64,000 bases of DNA from Arabidopsis thaliana (Eukaryota > Streptophyta > Magnoliopsida > Brassicales > Brassicaceae): assembly GCF_000001735.4 (NCBI RefSeq), contig NC_003076.8, positions 18,355,835 to 18,419,834 on the forward strand. The letters are read 5' to 3'. Within the stretch, counting starts at the first letter, position 1, and every line of letters starts with the position of its first letter. The notes beneath the pieces were generated by a model, which worked only from the letters and a program-made list of their open reading frames with translations, was not told the DNA's origin and did not search any database. Below, in pieces: positions 52,303-61,447 of this stretch. The position numbers and the translations under genes were made by a program.

Positions 52303-52428
52303 ATGGAACAAGATTACATCTGCTCAGGGTGCTACCAGTATCGAGTTTTTTCATTGCAAGAAGCACTCGATTGGCGGTTTCTTGTGCACTCAGATTTCCT
52401 TATCGGCTCTTTCGTGAACTGCACCTAG
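52303..52428 (+). CDS. Upstream ORF in kinase leader, 41 codons
   Basis: The ATG at 52303 opens MEQDYICSGCYQYRVFSLQE and stays open to TAG at 52426-52428, wholly within the inferred second leader exon. If the leader is spliced as read, ribosomes would meet this frame about 0.6 kb of mature leader before the kinase start. Conservation in relatives is unknown, so a regulatory role is conjecture. Confidence 0.3.
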   Translation: MEQDYICSGCYQYRVFSLQEALDWRFLVHSDFLIGSFVNCT

Positions 52429-53365
52429 TGGTCAGACCTTCTGCGATCTTTACGGAAGGTGTGATGCAAATTTCTGATTCAGGTATGGGTTTCTGAATAA
52501 ATCTGTTGACACTTGCATCGTAGCTTTCACAAGATACTTTGAATAGATGATATTCCTCAGTGTAAGAATTGTTATTTTGGTTTCTGACATATTTTGGTTT
52601 CTGTGTGGTAAAGGTAGAATTTATTTTCAGTATCTAAATAAGCAAATATTGGATTTATCAATTTTCTCTAAGCCTTTTTAGAGTATGAACGCAATATGCA
52701 AATTTAGAAAAAAGGAAAAAAGTGCTATCAAGAATAGGAAAATTCGAAAAGGAATATTAGATGATAAGTTTTGGAAAAACACGTCAAATACTCCATACTT
52801 ATAGATGGCTTATATGACTATAGTTCTTCTTTGAAATTGGAACATGATTGTTCGTATGGTATCTTTGTTTTCTGCAGGGCTGATGTTTGCAAGTTATCCT
52901 ACCTTCACACAGTCCTAGAGTGTCATCTAAATCTGTTCCCTGCACTCAAAAACTAGTTGGTCCTTCTTCCATATCCTGTTCTTATGAGAGCTTGTTGAAG
53001 AAGGATGAATCAGTTTTTTTTCAAGTTATGACTTTTCTTAGCTGTGTCTTTTCCTCGAGTCTCTGAACCCCTTGAGTGAAATGTTGTGAGCATAAGTTTC
53101 GTCCAGCTACCCAGAACATTACTTTTTGTTAGTGCGTCTTCCAATTCTCAGTATGTTTTGTCTTTTTCTCTTAGCGTCTTTCTTTTGCCTTGTTGGTCAA
53201 CCCATTGATGTTCAAACTTCAAAGTAAATAAGGGTCAGTCTACCCAGCGGGAGAATCATTGATCTTGCTGCCATACGAACAACTGGAAGATTAAAGTGAT
53301 AGACATATTTCAGAAGTTCTTTACAGAGAAATACTTAAGGGGATACTTTGCTTCACCTAGAGGCG

Positions 53366-55877
53366 ATGGAGAGGTAGGTTTGATTTCTCTCATCTTTTTC
53401 TCTATTCTTTGGCTTCCGAGCCGGGTTTATAGTTTGTGCTTAATTCTCAATGCCTTATGCAATTGTAGGTATACATTACTCAAAGAAGTTGGTGACGGAA
53501 CATTTGGGAATGTTTGGCGAGCTGTCAATAAACAGACGAATGAAGTTGTAAGTATTTTTCATTGAGAGATAAAGACGTGTATAATGATTTGTGTATGGTT
53601 TCTAGGGTACTGAAGTTTTCTATGTACAGGTGGCAATTAAAAGAATGAAGAAGAAGTATTTCTCTTGGGAAGAGTGTGTGAATCTAAGAGAAGTGAAGGT
53701 ACTGTATCTCATTAGCTGAAAGGTTTTGTTTTTTTTTTTTTTTACTGTATGTTCGCTGATTTTTTTCTTTTCTCATTATAGTCACTTAGCAGAATGAATC
53801 ATCCAAACATTGTGAAGCTGAAGGAAGTCATCCGGGAAAATGATATCCTATACTTTGTGTTTGAGTACATGGTATACTTCTTTCTACTTTTTGCTTAATC
53901 TTATTGCCAACACTTTTTTTTCTCTAAATCTTCTTCCCTTTCATACTCTGTCAGGAGTGCAATCTTTACCAGCTTATGAAGGATCGCCCTAAGCATTTTG
54001 CAGAATCTGATATCCGAAATTGGTGCTTCCAGGTCTTCCAAGGCCTTTCTTATATGCATCAGCGTGGATACTTCCACCGTGATCTTAAGCCAGGTAACTA
54101 ATAGCCTTGAGTTTCCAATCAACATCAGCACATGTGCGATCGAGATGGACTGTTTTGTATCTCTGTTTCAGGGTTGTTCATCACAGTCAATTTCAATTAG
54201 TTTGTCAATAAAACATGTGTAATTTTTTTTCTGACGCAGAAAATCTATTGGTCTCGAAAGATGTCATTAAGATTGCTGATCTTGGCCTGGCCCGGGAGAT
54301 CGACTCGAGTCCACCTTATACAGAATATGTCTCTACACGCTGGTAAGATTTGCTCTCCTGATTGCTCTGTCGAAATTACAGAAAATCAATATATATATAT
54401 ATATATAACTCAGTGATCCATATATTGATGGTGATTGGCACATGTGTTGATTTGTGCCATATCTTTTCCTTATTCACCCTAATTCTGTTCTGAACTTTCC
54501 ACAGGTATAGGGCACCTGAAGTACTGCTACAATCATATGTATACACGTCAAAAGTTGGTTAGTCTTCCCAATATACCAATAACAGAAGTTTCTTTTTAAG
54601 ATAGTCTAGTGCGGTGCTTAACAATGGTTAATTTTAATTGTGTTTCAGATATGTGGGCGATGGGTGCTATTATGGCGGAGCTGTTGTCTCTTCGCCCTCT
54701 CTTTCCTGGAGCTAGGTATTTGTCAATGGTTGATTGAATTAGTTCTAATTAGACAATGTTTCAGATTTAGATGCTAAACCATAAGGTCAATGTCACCTTA
54801 TTAATCCTTGCAGTGAAGCGGATGAGATATACAAAATCTGCAGTGTCATAGGCAGCCCAACCGAAGAGACCTGGTTGGAGGGGCTGAACCTTGCCAGCGT
54901 TATCAATTACCAATTCCCTCAGGTATTTTTAATTCTATTTTTAACTTAAAGAGGAAAGAAAGCGTCACTGATTTTATAGTTAAGGTTACTATAAACGATC
55001 TGTTTCTCATCTTGCAGTTTCCCGGTGTACATTTATCAAGTGTGATGCCATATGCTAGTGCGGATGCGGTTAACCTTATTGAGCGCCTTTGCTCGTGGGA
55101 TCCCTGCAATAGACCGACTACTGCAGAGGCTCTACAGCATCCGTTCTTCCAAAGTTGCTACTATATTCCCCCATCTCTCCGTCCCAAGCTGTCTGAACCA
55201 AGAGGGTCTCTCGAGCAGCAGCAATCCGTGAAGCGTTTACCAGCGGCTCCGACTTATAATGCTAATAAGCCGTTGAACACCTACGTTACTCCAAAGACGA
55301 ATGCTCCTTTTAGCAATGGTGTCAACAGTTATGTTACTCCAAAGACAAATGCTCCATTTAGCAATGGTGTCAACAGTTATGTTACTGCAAAGACGAATGC
55401 TCCTTTTAGCAATGGTGTCAACAATTATGTTGCTCCAAAGATGAATGCTCCTTTTGACAATGGTGCGACCCAGCAGAAGGTGGATACGACTAATAATAAT
55501 AACCAGAACACGGCGTGGAACAACAAACCTGTGAGAAGTTATAACGTTAAAGATTCAAAGTATAGACCACCGGGAAGGAAGAGTCCACGTAAGTAAAATT
55601 CACATCTTTTGCCTTCACAAAGATTTTTTTTTAATCATCTAAATGAATGAATTCAAACTCTGCAGTTGCAGCATCTATGGAAAAGAACTGGGTCTTTTCC
55701 CGTGGAGCATCAGAGACTGCAAATAAACTGGCAAATGCAACAATTGGAGGAAGATGGACTCAAAGTCAAAGGCAACAACAACCGGCGATGAAGGCAGGGT
55801 GGGTGGGAGAAAGTGGTGACATGTTCCTCAGACCTACACAGCCTTCCAATCCCTACTCTAGGAAAATCGCCGGTTAA
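53366..55877 (+). CDS. MAK/ICK/RCK-type (MHK-like) CMGC protein kinase (At5g45430-like)
   Basis: Eleven coding exons (53366-53373, 53469-53547, 53630-53698, 53782-53871, 53955-54093, 54240-54342, 54505-54557, 54649-54715, 54814-54922, 55018-55588, 55666-55877) give 499 residues. The first coding piece is just 8 nt (ATG GAG AG), completed by the next exon as [16 protein letters not shown]. Motifs: glycine loop 11-16, VAIK with Lys33, HRDLKPEN (Asp125 catalytic), DLG at 142-144 in place of the usual DFG, the T-loop TEY at 156-158, RWYRAPE and DMWAMG. The C-terminal 200 residues are disordered, with four 16-residue repeats. Animal MAK/ICK kinases act at cilia. The role in a non-ciliated plant is not known. 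The Arabidopsis relative is MHK. Confidence 0.9.
54389..54406 (+). repeat. AT microsatellite in kinase intron
   Basis: Nine TA units in the intron after the TEY exon. Confidence 0.8.
55282..55473 (+). repeat. Four in-frame 48-bp tandem repeats in the kinase tail
   Basis: Units start at 55282, 55330, 55378 and 55426, each encoding [16 protein letters not shown] or a near variant (AK for PK in unit 3, [11 protein letters not shown] in unit 4). The first two are nearly identical at DNA level, so expansion is recent. Confidence 0.9.
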
Positions 55878-56591
55878 GCTGAAAGATTCTGTTATGGCGC
55901 ATCTAAGTTACGAGCCCTCATCAACACCTTCACCCGTCGTTGTGCTTTTGATTATCATCATCACCTATCTGAGAGTCCAAGTTATTTGAAGACAACTTAT
56001 GTTGATTTTTTCTCTTTTGTGTTTCGTTCTTTTAAACCTCTCTTGTTTGTTCGGTAGTACTTCCCGTCTTCATGACGATTATGTATGGAGTGTTTCTTTT
56101 TACAGTTCGCAATAAAAGCTCTCGACATTGCATCAATTTTCCGTTGTTCTGGAATCGAACATTGGTTTCAGATTCCCAAGATTCTTCATTTTATGTCTAT
56201 CTGGTTTGTCTTTCAGGTGTTGTTGTTATTGTTGTTTGGTTTACTTATTCTGTGATACTTGTAGATAAAGAAGCTATGGAGGAATAAGAAATGTATTATG
56301 ATTAACTGAGAAGTCTACAATGTCTACATCTACAAGTGCAGAGACTCGGAGATGGTACGAGTAAAGGACATCTGATAAAACTGCAGATTTAAGAGAAGGT
56401 ACACAAGGAACTCTCTTATTTTTTCAGACCCTGAATTCAAGAAACATTGTGTTGTACTGAAGAAACTATATTTGGAGATTCTGGATTATTGATTGATTGA
56501 TACTACAGAGAGACAAGATCAAACCAGTACAAAACAAGAAACAAACAAGCTTGACGACACAATAGAAAAGGGCTCTTCAATCTTCTAAAGT
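55878..56591. other. Convergent 3' UTRs
   Basis: 3' UTR of the kinase (plus) and of the NB-ARC gene (minus). No other gene seen. Confidence 0.6.
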
Positions 56592-57632
56592 CTACAGAGG
56601 TTTAGTTTTACTCTCTTCTGAATTGGGGTTGTCGACTGAGTCGGTTTTTCCATCTTTAGAACCGTTCTGGTTAGCCTTTCCATCGTCAAACAACATGGGA
56701 TCAAGCTCAGCCAACAGTCTAGCAGCCAGAGGAAGACCACGAGACTTGTTCATCAGCTCATCTATACATTTCTTGTCGTTCCTTGGAGACTCTTTCTCTC
56801 TCTTCTGGATCATTGCTTCATATATCTTCCAAACACTGTTAGAATCAGATAGCGGCCAAAGACGATGGATCTCATGTTTCTGAACAACAAGGTTCTTCGC
56901 CAGATTCTCATCTCTGGTCGTGTATATGACCCTCCCACCAGACCCTTTAGGGAATCCATCTGAAAGATACTTTCCCCATTTTTCACCCTCGTTGAGTTTC
57001 GCATCGAGTTTCTCGTCCCAGTTATCGATCTCCTGGACATCATCAAACACAATCAGATACTTCTTCCACCTCAGATTCAAGTGAAGTGCATAGAGCAGAG
57101 CAGAGATCTCCTTCTCTTTAGCCGTCTCTCCATCAATTTCTCCAGCTTCCTGCCTGTTTGAAACTTCTTCTACTACTTCTCTATGGATGGATTCGAACAT
57201 TGACTCTTCAACTCCAAGACCCTTCAAGATCGTCTTCAACACACATATCTTCCCATCAAGTCCCTCCTTAGATTCATTGCTATGCATAGATACCCAAATC
57301 CTCGGGGCATAAGCATTCCTCACATCATAATCATTGAAGATCTGCTGGCATAATGCTGTCTTCCCAACACCGTATTCTCCGACAACCACAAGACTCTTGA
57401 ACAGCTTGTAAGACTTTTGATCCAACAAGAAGTGTTGCAATGATTTGATCTCATTCTCGAAACCATAGATATCATGACCTGGAAGTCCAGAATCAGTTTC
57501 CACACGATCCTCCACCTGTTTTGTTTCGTCACCAGTTGTCCCTAGCCATTCGTTGTATCTATCAGCGAACCGATTTGTGAAGTCAACTCTGCCTACACTT
57601 GTTAATCCGCGCGATGAATCTTCTTGAGTCAT
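56592..57632 (-). CDS. NB-ARC-only P-loop protein without LRR (At5g45440-like)
   Basis: An intronless frame of 346 residues. I start at the first ATG, 57632 (MTQEDSSRGLTSVGRVDFTN), because the two codons before it include only a TTG start. NB-ARC motifs are clear: P-loop GEYGVGKT at 85-92, kinase-2 KYLIVFDDVQE, RNBS-B GGRVIYTTRDENLA and GLPL as RGLPLAARLLAEL. Before the P-loop is a short conserved part (FADRYNEWLG, LPGHDIYGFENEI) with no TIR or coiled-coil domain. After GLPL the protein soon ends in a charged tail, with no ARC2 MHD motif and no leucine-rich repeats. Such short NB proteins may act as helpers or signalling adaptors of plant immune receptors. The RPS4/RRS1 pair lies not far left on this chromosome by my recall. 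The role is inferred. Confidence 0.9.
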   Translation of the reverse strand: MTQEDSSRGLTSVGRVDFTNRFADRYNEWLGTTGDETKQVEDRVETDSGLPGHDIYGFENEIKSLQHFLLDQKSYKLFKSLVVVGEYGVGKTALCQQIFNDYDVRNAYAPRIWVSMHSNESKEGLDGKICVLKTILKGLGVEESMFESIHREVVEEVSNRQEAGEIDGETAKEKEISALLYALHLNLRWKKYLIVFDDVQEIDNWDEKLDAKLNEGEKWGKYLSDGFPKGSGGRVIYTTRDENLAKNLVVQKHEIHRLWPLSDSNSVWKIYEAMIQKREKESPRNDKKCIDELMNKSRGLPLAARLLAELDPMLFDDGKANQNGSKDGKTDSVDNPNSEESKTKPL

Positions 57633-59227
57633 TTCCAAGCAAAAGCTGGAACAAAAAAAAGATTTGCAGGTGAAATCAAACTAAGTTTTGGTTTTTCTTC
57701 TTTTCCCCAGAAAAAGAAAATGAAGCAACAGAAGAAGAATACAGGGGAGAGAAAAAACAAAAGGAAGAAAAAAAGGGAAAAAAAAAACACTACTAATTTT
57801 TTTATTTTTTTTTCGCCAAATTGGAGGGAAAAAAAAGGATTTTAATGTTGTTAGCCCTTTTTGATGCAATCAATTTTTGAAAAACCATCACTTCTTCTCA
57901 CTACCCCTTATCTTGTTATTCTTTATTTCTTTATTAAATTTTACATATAACAAATTCTAAAATCAACCAATCAAATTCATTATCTCTCATCTCCCCATAA
58001 CCACCAAAATCTACTAAAATGCTTAATAAACTCATTTTTCTTCTTCTTCCTACGATTTGCTCCCTAAAAACGTTTTTCACTTTCTTTCTTTTTCTTCTTC
58101 TGCATACACTATTTAAGTTCACTATTAAATCTGCAAAGACAAAAAATGGGATCATATACACATATCTCTTCTCCCCTCCGTGTTCTTCTTCACGCACTAT
58201 TAAAGATATTTGTTTACTTCTTCTTATCCATCATACTTTTAGGCAAATAGGTAAGATATGACGTTGGTGACGAATATACTTGGTTGAATTCGTAGATTAA
58301 ATGCTGTTTTTTTGTAGACAAATTTGGAGATTTCAGATTTGGAACAACTGAAACAAATGTGTACAACTATGTTAAACAAATACGAAAATTTAAAACCCAA
58401 TTAACAAACTTTAAAAATGCATACATGGTGGTAATGAAACAACTCAACAAGTTTTTAACAAAAAAAATCATATTTTTCTAAATTACTGAAATTCTTATCA
58501 CGAAAGCCCATATTCATACACTAACAACCTTATACTTCCATAGTTACTTTGTATATTTGAACAAAAAAATTAATATTTTAAACTACTTGTATTTTTATAT
58601 ATAGAAATATACCGATACAAAGTAATGTTAAATTTATGAGACAATACTATTGGTTCCACCAGTAAAAATTAATTTAAAGTTGATAACAACTAAATTTACT
58701 AAATTCTCGATATTGTACAACTATGAGTAAAAATGTGCAATTGAGCACAACTGTACAACTATGAGCAAATTTGTGATGTTATTTAATTATTATTTTTCAA
58801 AATAACGAGGCCACATCAGATATTTGTAGATATTCTTGATATTTCATTTTTTTATATTTTTATCAAAACACTTAGATTCATATTAAAAACTTTATTTTTC
58901 AAAACACTTTTTTTTAACAACATTCTTAGATTCATAGTTTTGTGGTAAATTTTTTGATAAAAATATTTAGATTGATAAAAAAATTCGGTGATTTTTTGGA
59001 TATTGCATAATTAGGACACCATGTGATTAAATAAATTGAATTTCGTTTTTTTGGCCCAATGACATAGTTGTACACGAGTGTACCAGTTGTACCTAAAAAC
59101 TTAGATTCATACATGACACAAACTCTAAAATAATCAAATATGTTTCAACAAAGAGCTAAAGAAGCAATCTCATTATCTACACAAACTCACACAGTCTCAT
59201 TATCTAAAGCAAATAGGTAAAGAAACA
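57633..59227. other. AT-rich spacer with short recurring phrases
   Basis: 57633 to about 57870 is leader of the NB-ARC gene, A-rich. Beyond 58000 the DNA is AT-rich with phrases repeated at irregular spacing: TACAACTATG (about 58363, 58717, 58752), TTAGATTCATA (58873, 58926, 59101) and GTTGTAC variants near 59066-59090. No gene, but the density suggests decayed repeats next to the broken YSL copy. Confidence 0.5.
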
Positions 59228-59977
59228 TATTCCACCAGCTGAGATGGTATTACAGTCTTGGTTTCAACTTATGGAAAGCTAGCCATATTCACAATTGGAG
59301 CTTAGGCTGACTCTGAGCACGGTGGTATGCTGGCTGGCCTAGCAACATGTGGTTTCATGATGAACATAGTCTCGAGAGCTTCAGATCTGACACAAGACTT
59401 CAAGACAGGTTACCTCACTTTATCATCTCCAAAGTCAATGTTTGTGAGCCAAGTGATTGGAACAGCAATGGGTTGTGTGGTATCTCCTTGCGTTTTCTGG
59501 CTATTCTATAAAGCATTTGATGATTTAGGCCTCCCAAACACTGAATACCATACTCCATTTGCTACCGTATATCGAAGCATGGCTAAACTAGGAGTACCAA
59601 GAGAATGTCTCGTTCTATGCTACGTGTTCTTCGGTGTGGCGATTCTCGTAAACATAGTAAAAGATAGTCTCCATAGCAAATGGGGAAGGTTCATTCCACT
59701 TTCCATGGCAATGGCTATACCGTTTTTCTTGGGACTTTACTTTGCAATTGAAATGTGTGTGGGAAGTTTGATACTTTTTATCTGGGAAAGAGTAGATGCA
59801 GCCAAGGCTGAAGCTTTTGGGACAGCGGTGGCTTCTTGTTTGATATGCAGAGATGGCACTTGGTCTAAGCCAAGCTCAGTGCTCGCTGTAGCCGCAGTTA
59901 ATCCTCCTGTTTGCATGAAGTTTCTCTCTTCTCAAACAAATTCAAAAGTCGACAACATTCTGCAAGGATCCACTTAA
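59228..59977 (+). pseudogene. YSL-type oligopeptide transporter pseudogene, C-terminal third
   Basis: From 59327 a frame of 216 codons encodes the C-terminus of a Yellow Stripe-Like (OPT family) transporter: [71 protein letters not shown]. Lesions are visible. Upstream of the ATG the same frame continues as YGKLAIFTIGA, then TAG where the family has Trp, then ADSEHGG. Further up, FHQLRWYY (from 59230) is in another frame and the family segment between is missing. Inside the frame, about six residues that normally lie between LGV and PREC are gone. The N-terminal two thirds are absent. Functional relatives move metal-nicotianamine complexes; this copy should not. It resembles the YSL6-type subgroup. 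Confidence 0.88.
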
Positions 59978-60434
59978 AACTCAAATAAGTAAAAGACTTT
60001 GATGTGTAGTAGAAAAAGGAGGATTAAGATAAACAAGAAAGAAAAGAAAGAGGAGGATCGAAAGAAACGAGAGAAGAGAGAAGGAGGTTGGGTGTTGAAG
60101 AGAAAAGAAAGAAGAGTATCGTGAACAAGAAAACAAAAAATTGAAAAAGTAAGGGATTTCAATTTTAGATTTGGAAATAAAGATCCGAAATAAGGTTTGG
60201 ATCTTAATCCAAACTAAGGTTGGGTCGTAAATATGTCAAAAATCCAAAATCATTTTGTCTTTTACAAATTATCTAGATTAAAATAAACAAATAAAGTAAG
60301 TATTCTTATAACGGGGGCTAAATAGAAATTCTTTGGAGCTCAGTGGCCCAACAAGATTATAATCCGAAAAAAAAGAAACGAAAACCCAAAAATTGAAATT
60401 GCAATTGAATCGAAGGGAGAAGATTGATCCAGCC
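59978..60434. other. Spacer downstream of the YSL relic
   Basis: Purine-rich on the plus strand at 60010-60130 (GAAAAGAAAG-type), then AT-rich. Ends with GTGGCCCAACAAG near 60343 and a leader-like stretch before the ORF at 60435. Confidence 0.55.
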
Positions 60435-60563
60435 ATGGAAGAATCAGCGTCGGAAAATGAAAAGCGTTACTTTGTTTGTGAGATTCAATGTGTGTTTCGG
60501 GTTTTGATTTCAGTGTATTTGATTGCGGGTTGTTTCTTCATGCTTCTGTCGAATCGAAGATAA
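60435..60563 (+). CDS. Small membrane-protein-like ORF, 42 residues
   Basis: The ATG at 60435 has an excellent plant start context (GCCATGGAA) and opens MEESASENEKRYFVCEIQCV, continuing with FRVLISVYLIAGCFFMLLSN and RR before TAA. An acidic N-terminus plus one hydrophobic span and a basic end is the layout of a small tail-anchored membrane protein. The approach resembles a real promoter and leader (GGCCCA motif, A-rich leader, GAAGGGAGAAG). I do not recognise a family. Alternatives are a leader exon of a longer transcript or chance. Confidence 0.45.
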   Translation: MEESASENEKRYFVCEIQCVFRVLISVYLIAGCFFMLLSNRR

Positions 60564-60931
60564 ATTAGACTGATTCAACTTTTACAATGCAACATCTTTA
60601 GGCTATGTCTGTGTGTAGTTGATTTCAATGGCGGCCAAAAGCTTTCTTCTAGCGGCTTCTTCTCTCACAGAATTCTTGAGTTTTGGTCAGAATCTCCATT
60701 GGTTTAGGTACAATGAGATACTTCACTCTTCTTAAAGCAATTTCACATACATGTCATGACTCTTGTTGGAATATAAAAAGGATAAATGGGATAATTTTCA
60801 TCACAAAAAGCTTACAAATGTCACATCTTTATGCAGAAAAGAAGAGTTCATTGTTCTGAGCAGAAGAAAGTAGAAAGAAATACAAAAGCAGAACGAATTT
60901 AGATACCGGGGAATGTTGTTCTTCCTCACTC
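60564..60931. other. Short spacer
   Basis: Probable 3' flank of the small ORF and 3' UTR of the minus-strand DUF594-tail relic. No further feature seen. Confidence 0.5.
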
Positions 60932-61447
60932 TCACTTGCCTATGATGAGTTTGGCTCTGGCATCTCCTTTGTTGATTTGGAACTGATTTGTTAGTCCAAA
61001 GTGAGCCATTAGAAGCCACACAAAGTTTATAAGCTCACCGCCTCTGCTGAGTTGCTCCACGTGAGCCGTAGAGTCGCAATGACAAGCTGCATAACAGAGA
61101 AGCTCCACCCACACTTTACTCAGTATCTCCCATTTATCTTTGTTGTGTGTCTTCTCCATCCTTGTAAGGTCTTTGGCTAGCCTGCTCGCATCAAACAACA
61201 CTGACTTGCTTCGATCTCCCTTGACGTCCACTGGTTCAATTTCACTATTGACATCCAGTATATACTCTGTGGCTAAATTCACGCCCACATTATAGATTCG
61301 TTTCCTCTCGAAAAACTTGTCAGTTTCCGCCAATGTGTCTCTGAATCTGATCTTCCCAATTCCAGCAACCTCGGACATCAGACTGGGTTGCAAGATCAGG
61401 AGATACATCATGTAGTCTGAGATGATTTTGCTTGCATTGTTCATCAT
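60932..61447 (-). pseudogene. Out-of-frame DUF594 tail of the DUF4220 gene
   Basis: A 171-codon frame, one register off from the upstream DUF4220 frame, encodes ASKIISDYMMYLLILQPSLM, GIGKIRFRDTLAETDKFFER, WVELLCYAACHCDSTAHVEQ and LINFVWLLMAHFGLTNQFQI. This is the C-terminal part, including DUF594, that normally follows directly in the DUF4220-DUF594 family. It overlaps the end of the upstream frame by 128 bp, and homology passes from one frame to the other near 61425-61447. It contains no stop codon, so the break is either recent, bypassed, or an assembly error. Confidence 0.85.

Larger units (their letters stand above)
51540..53365 (+). other. Long spliced 5' leader of the MAK/RCK-type kinase
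   Basis: Gene-like sequence starts near 51540. A first leader exon appears to end at CTCCTGAG/GTAAAA near 51711. A second runs from the acceptor near 52259 to GATTCAG/GTATGG near 52482. A third follows TTCTGCAG near 52878. The coding start is only at 53366. A perfect (GA)n tract lies at 51596-51623 in the first exon. The leader exons contain upstream ATGs, the longest opening a 41-codon frame at 52303-52428. Confidence 0.5.

Noticed and set aside
52281..52496. 71-codon frame in the kinase leader
   Set aside because: It begins at GTG, not ATG, and crosses the inferred donor site. The ATG-started frame at 52303 in another register is the better upstream ORF.
58260..59220. Transposon bounded by the recurring TACAACTATG and TTAGATTCATA phrases
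   Set aside because: The spacing is irregular and I could find no inverted ends or target duplication.
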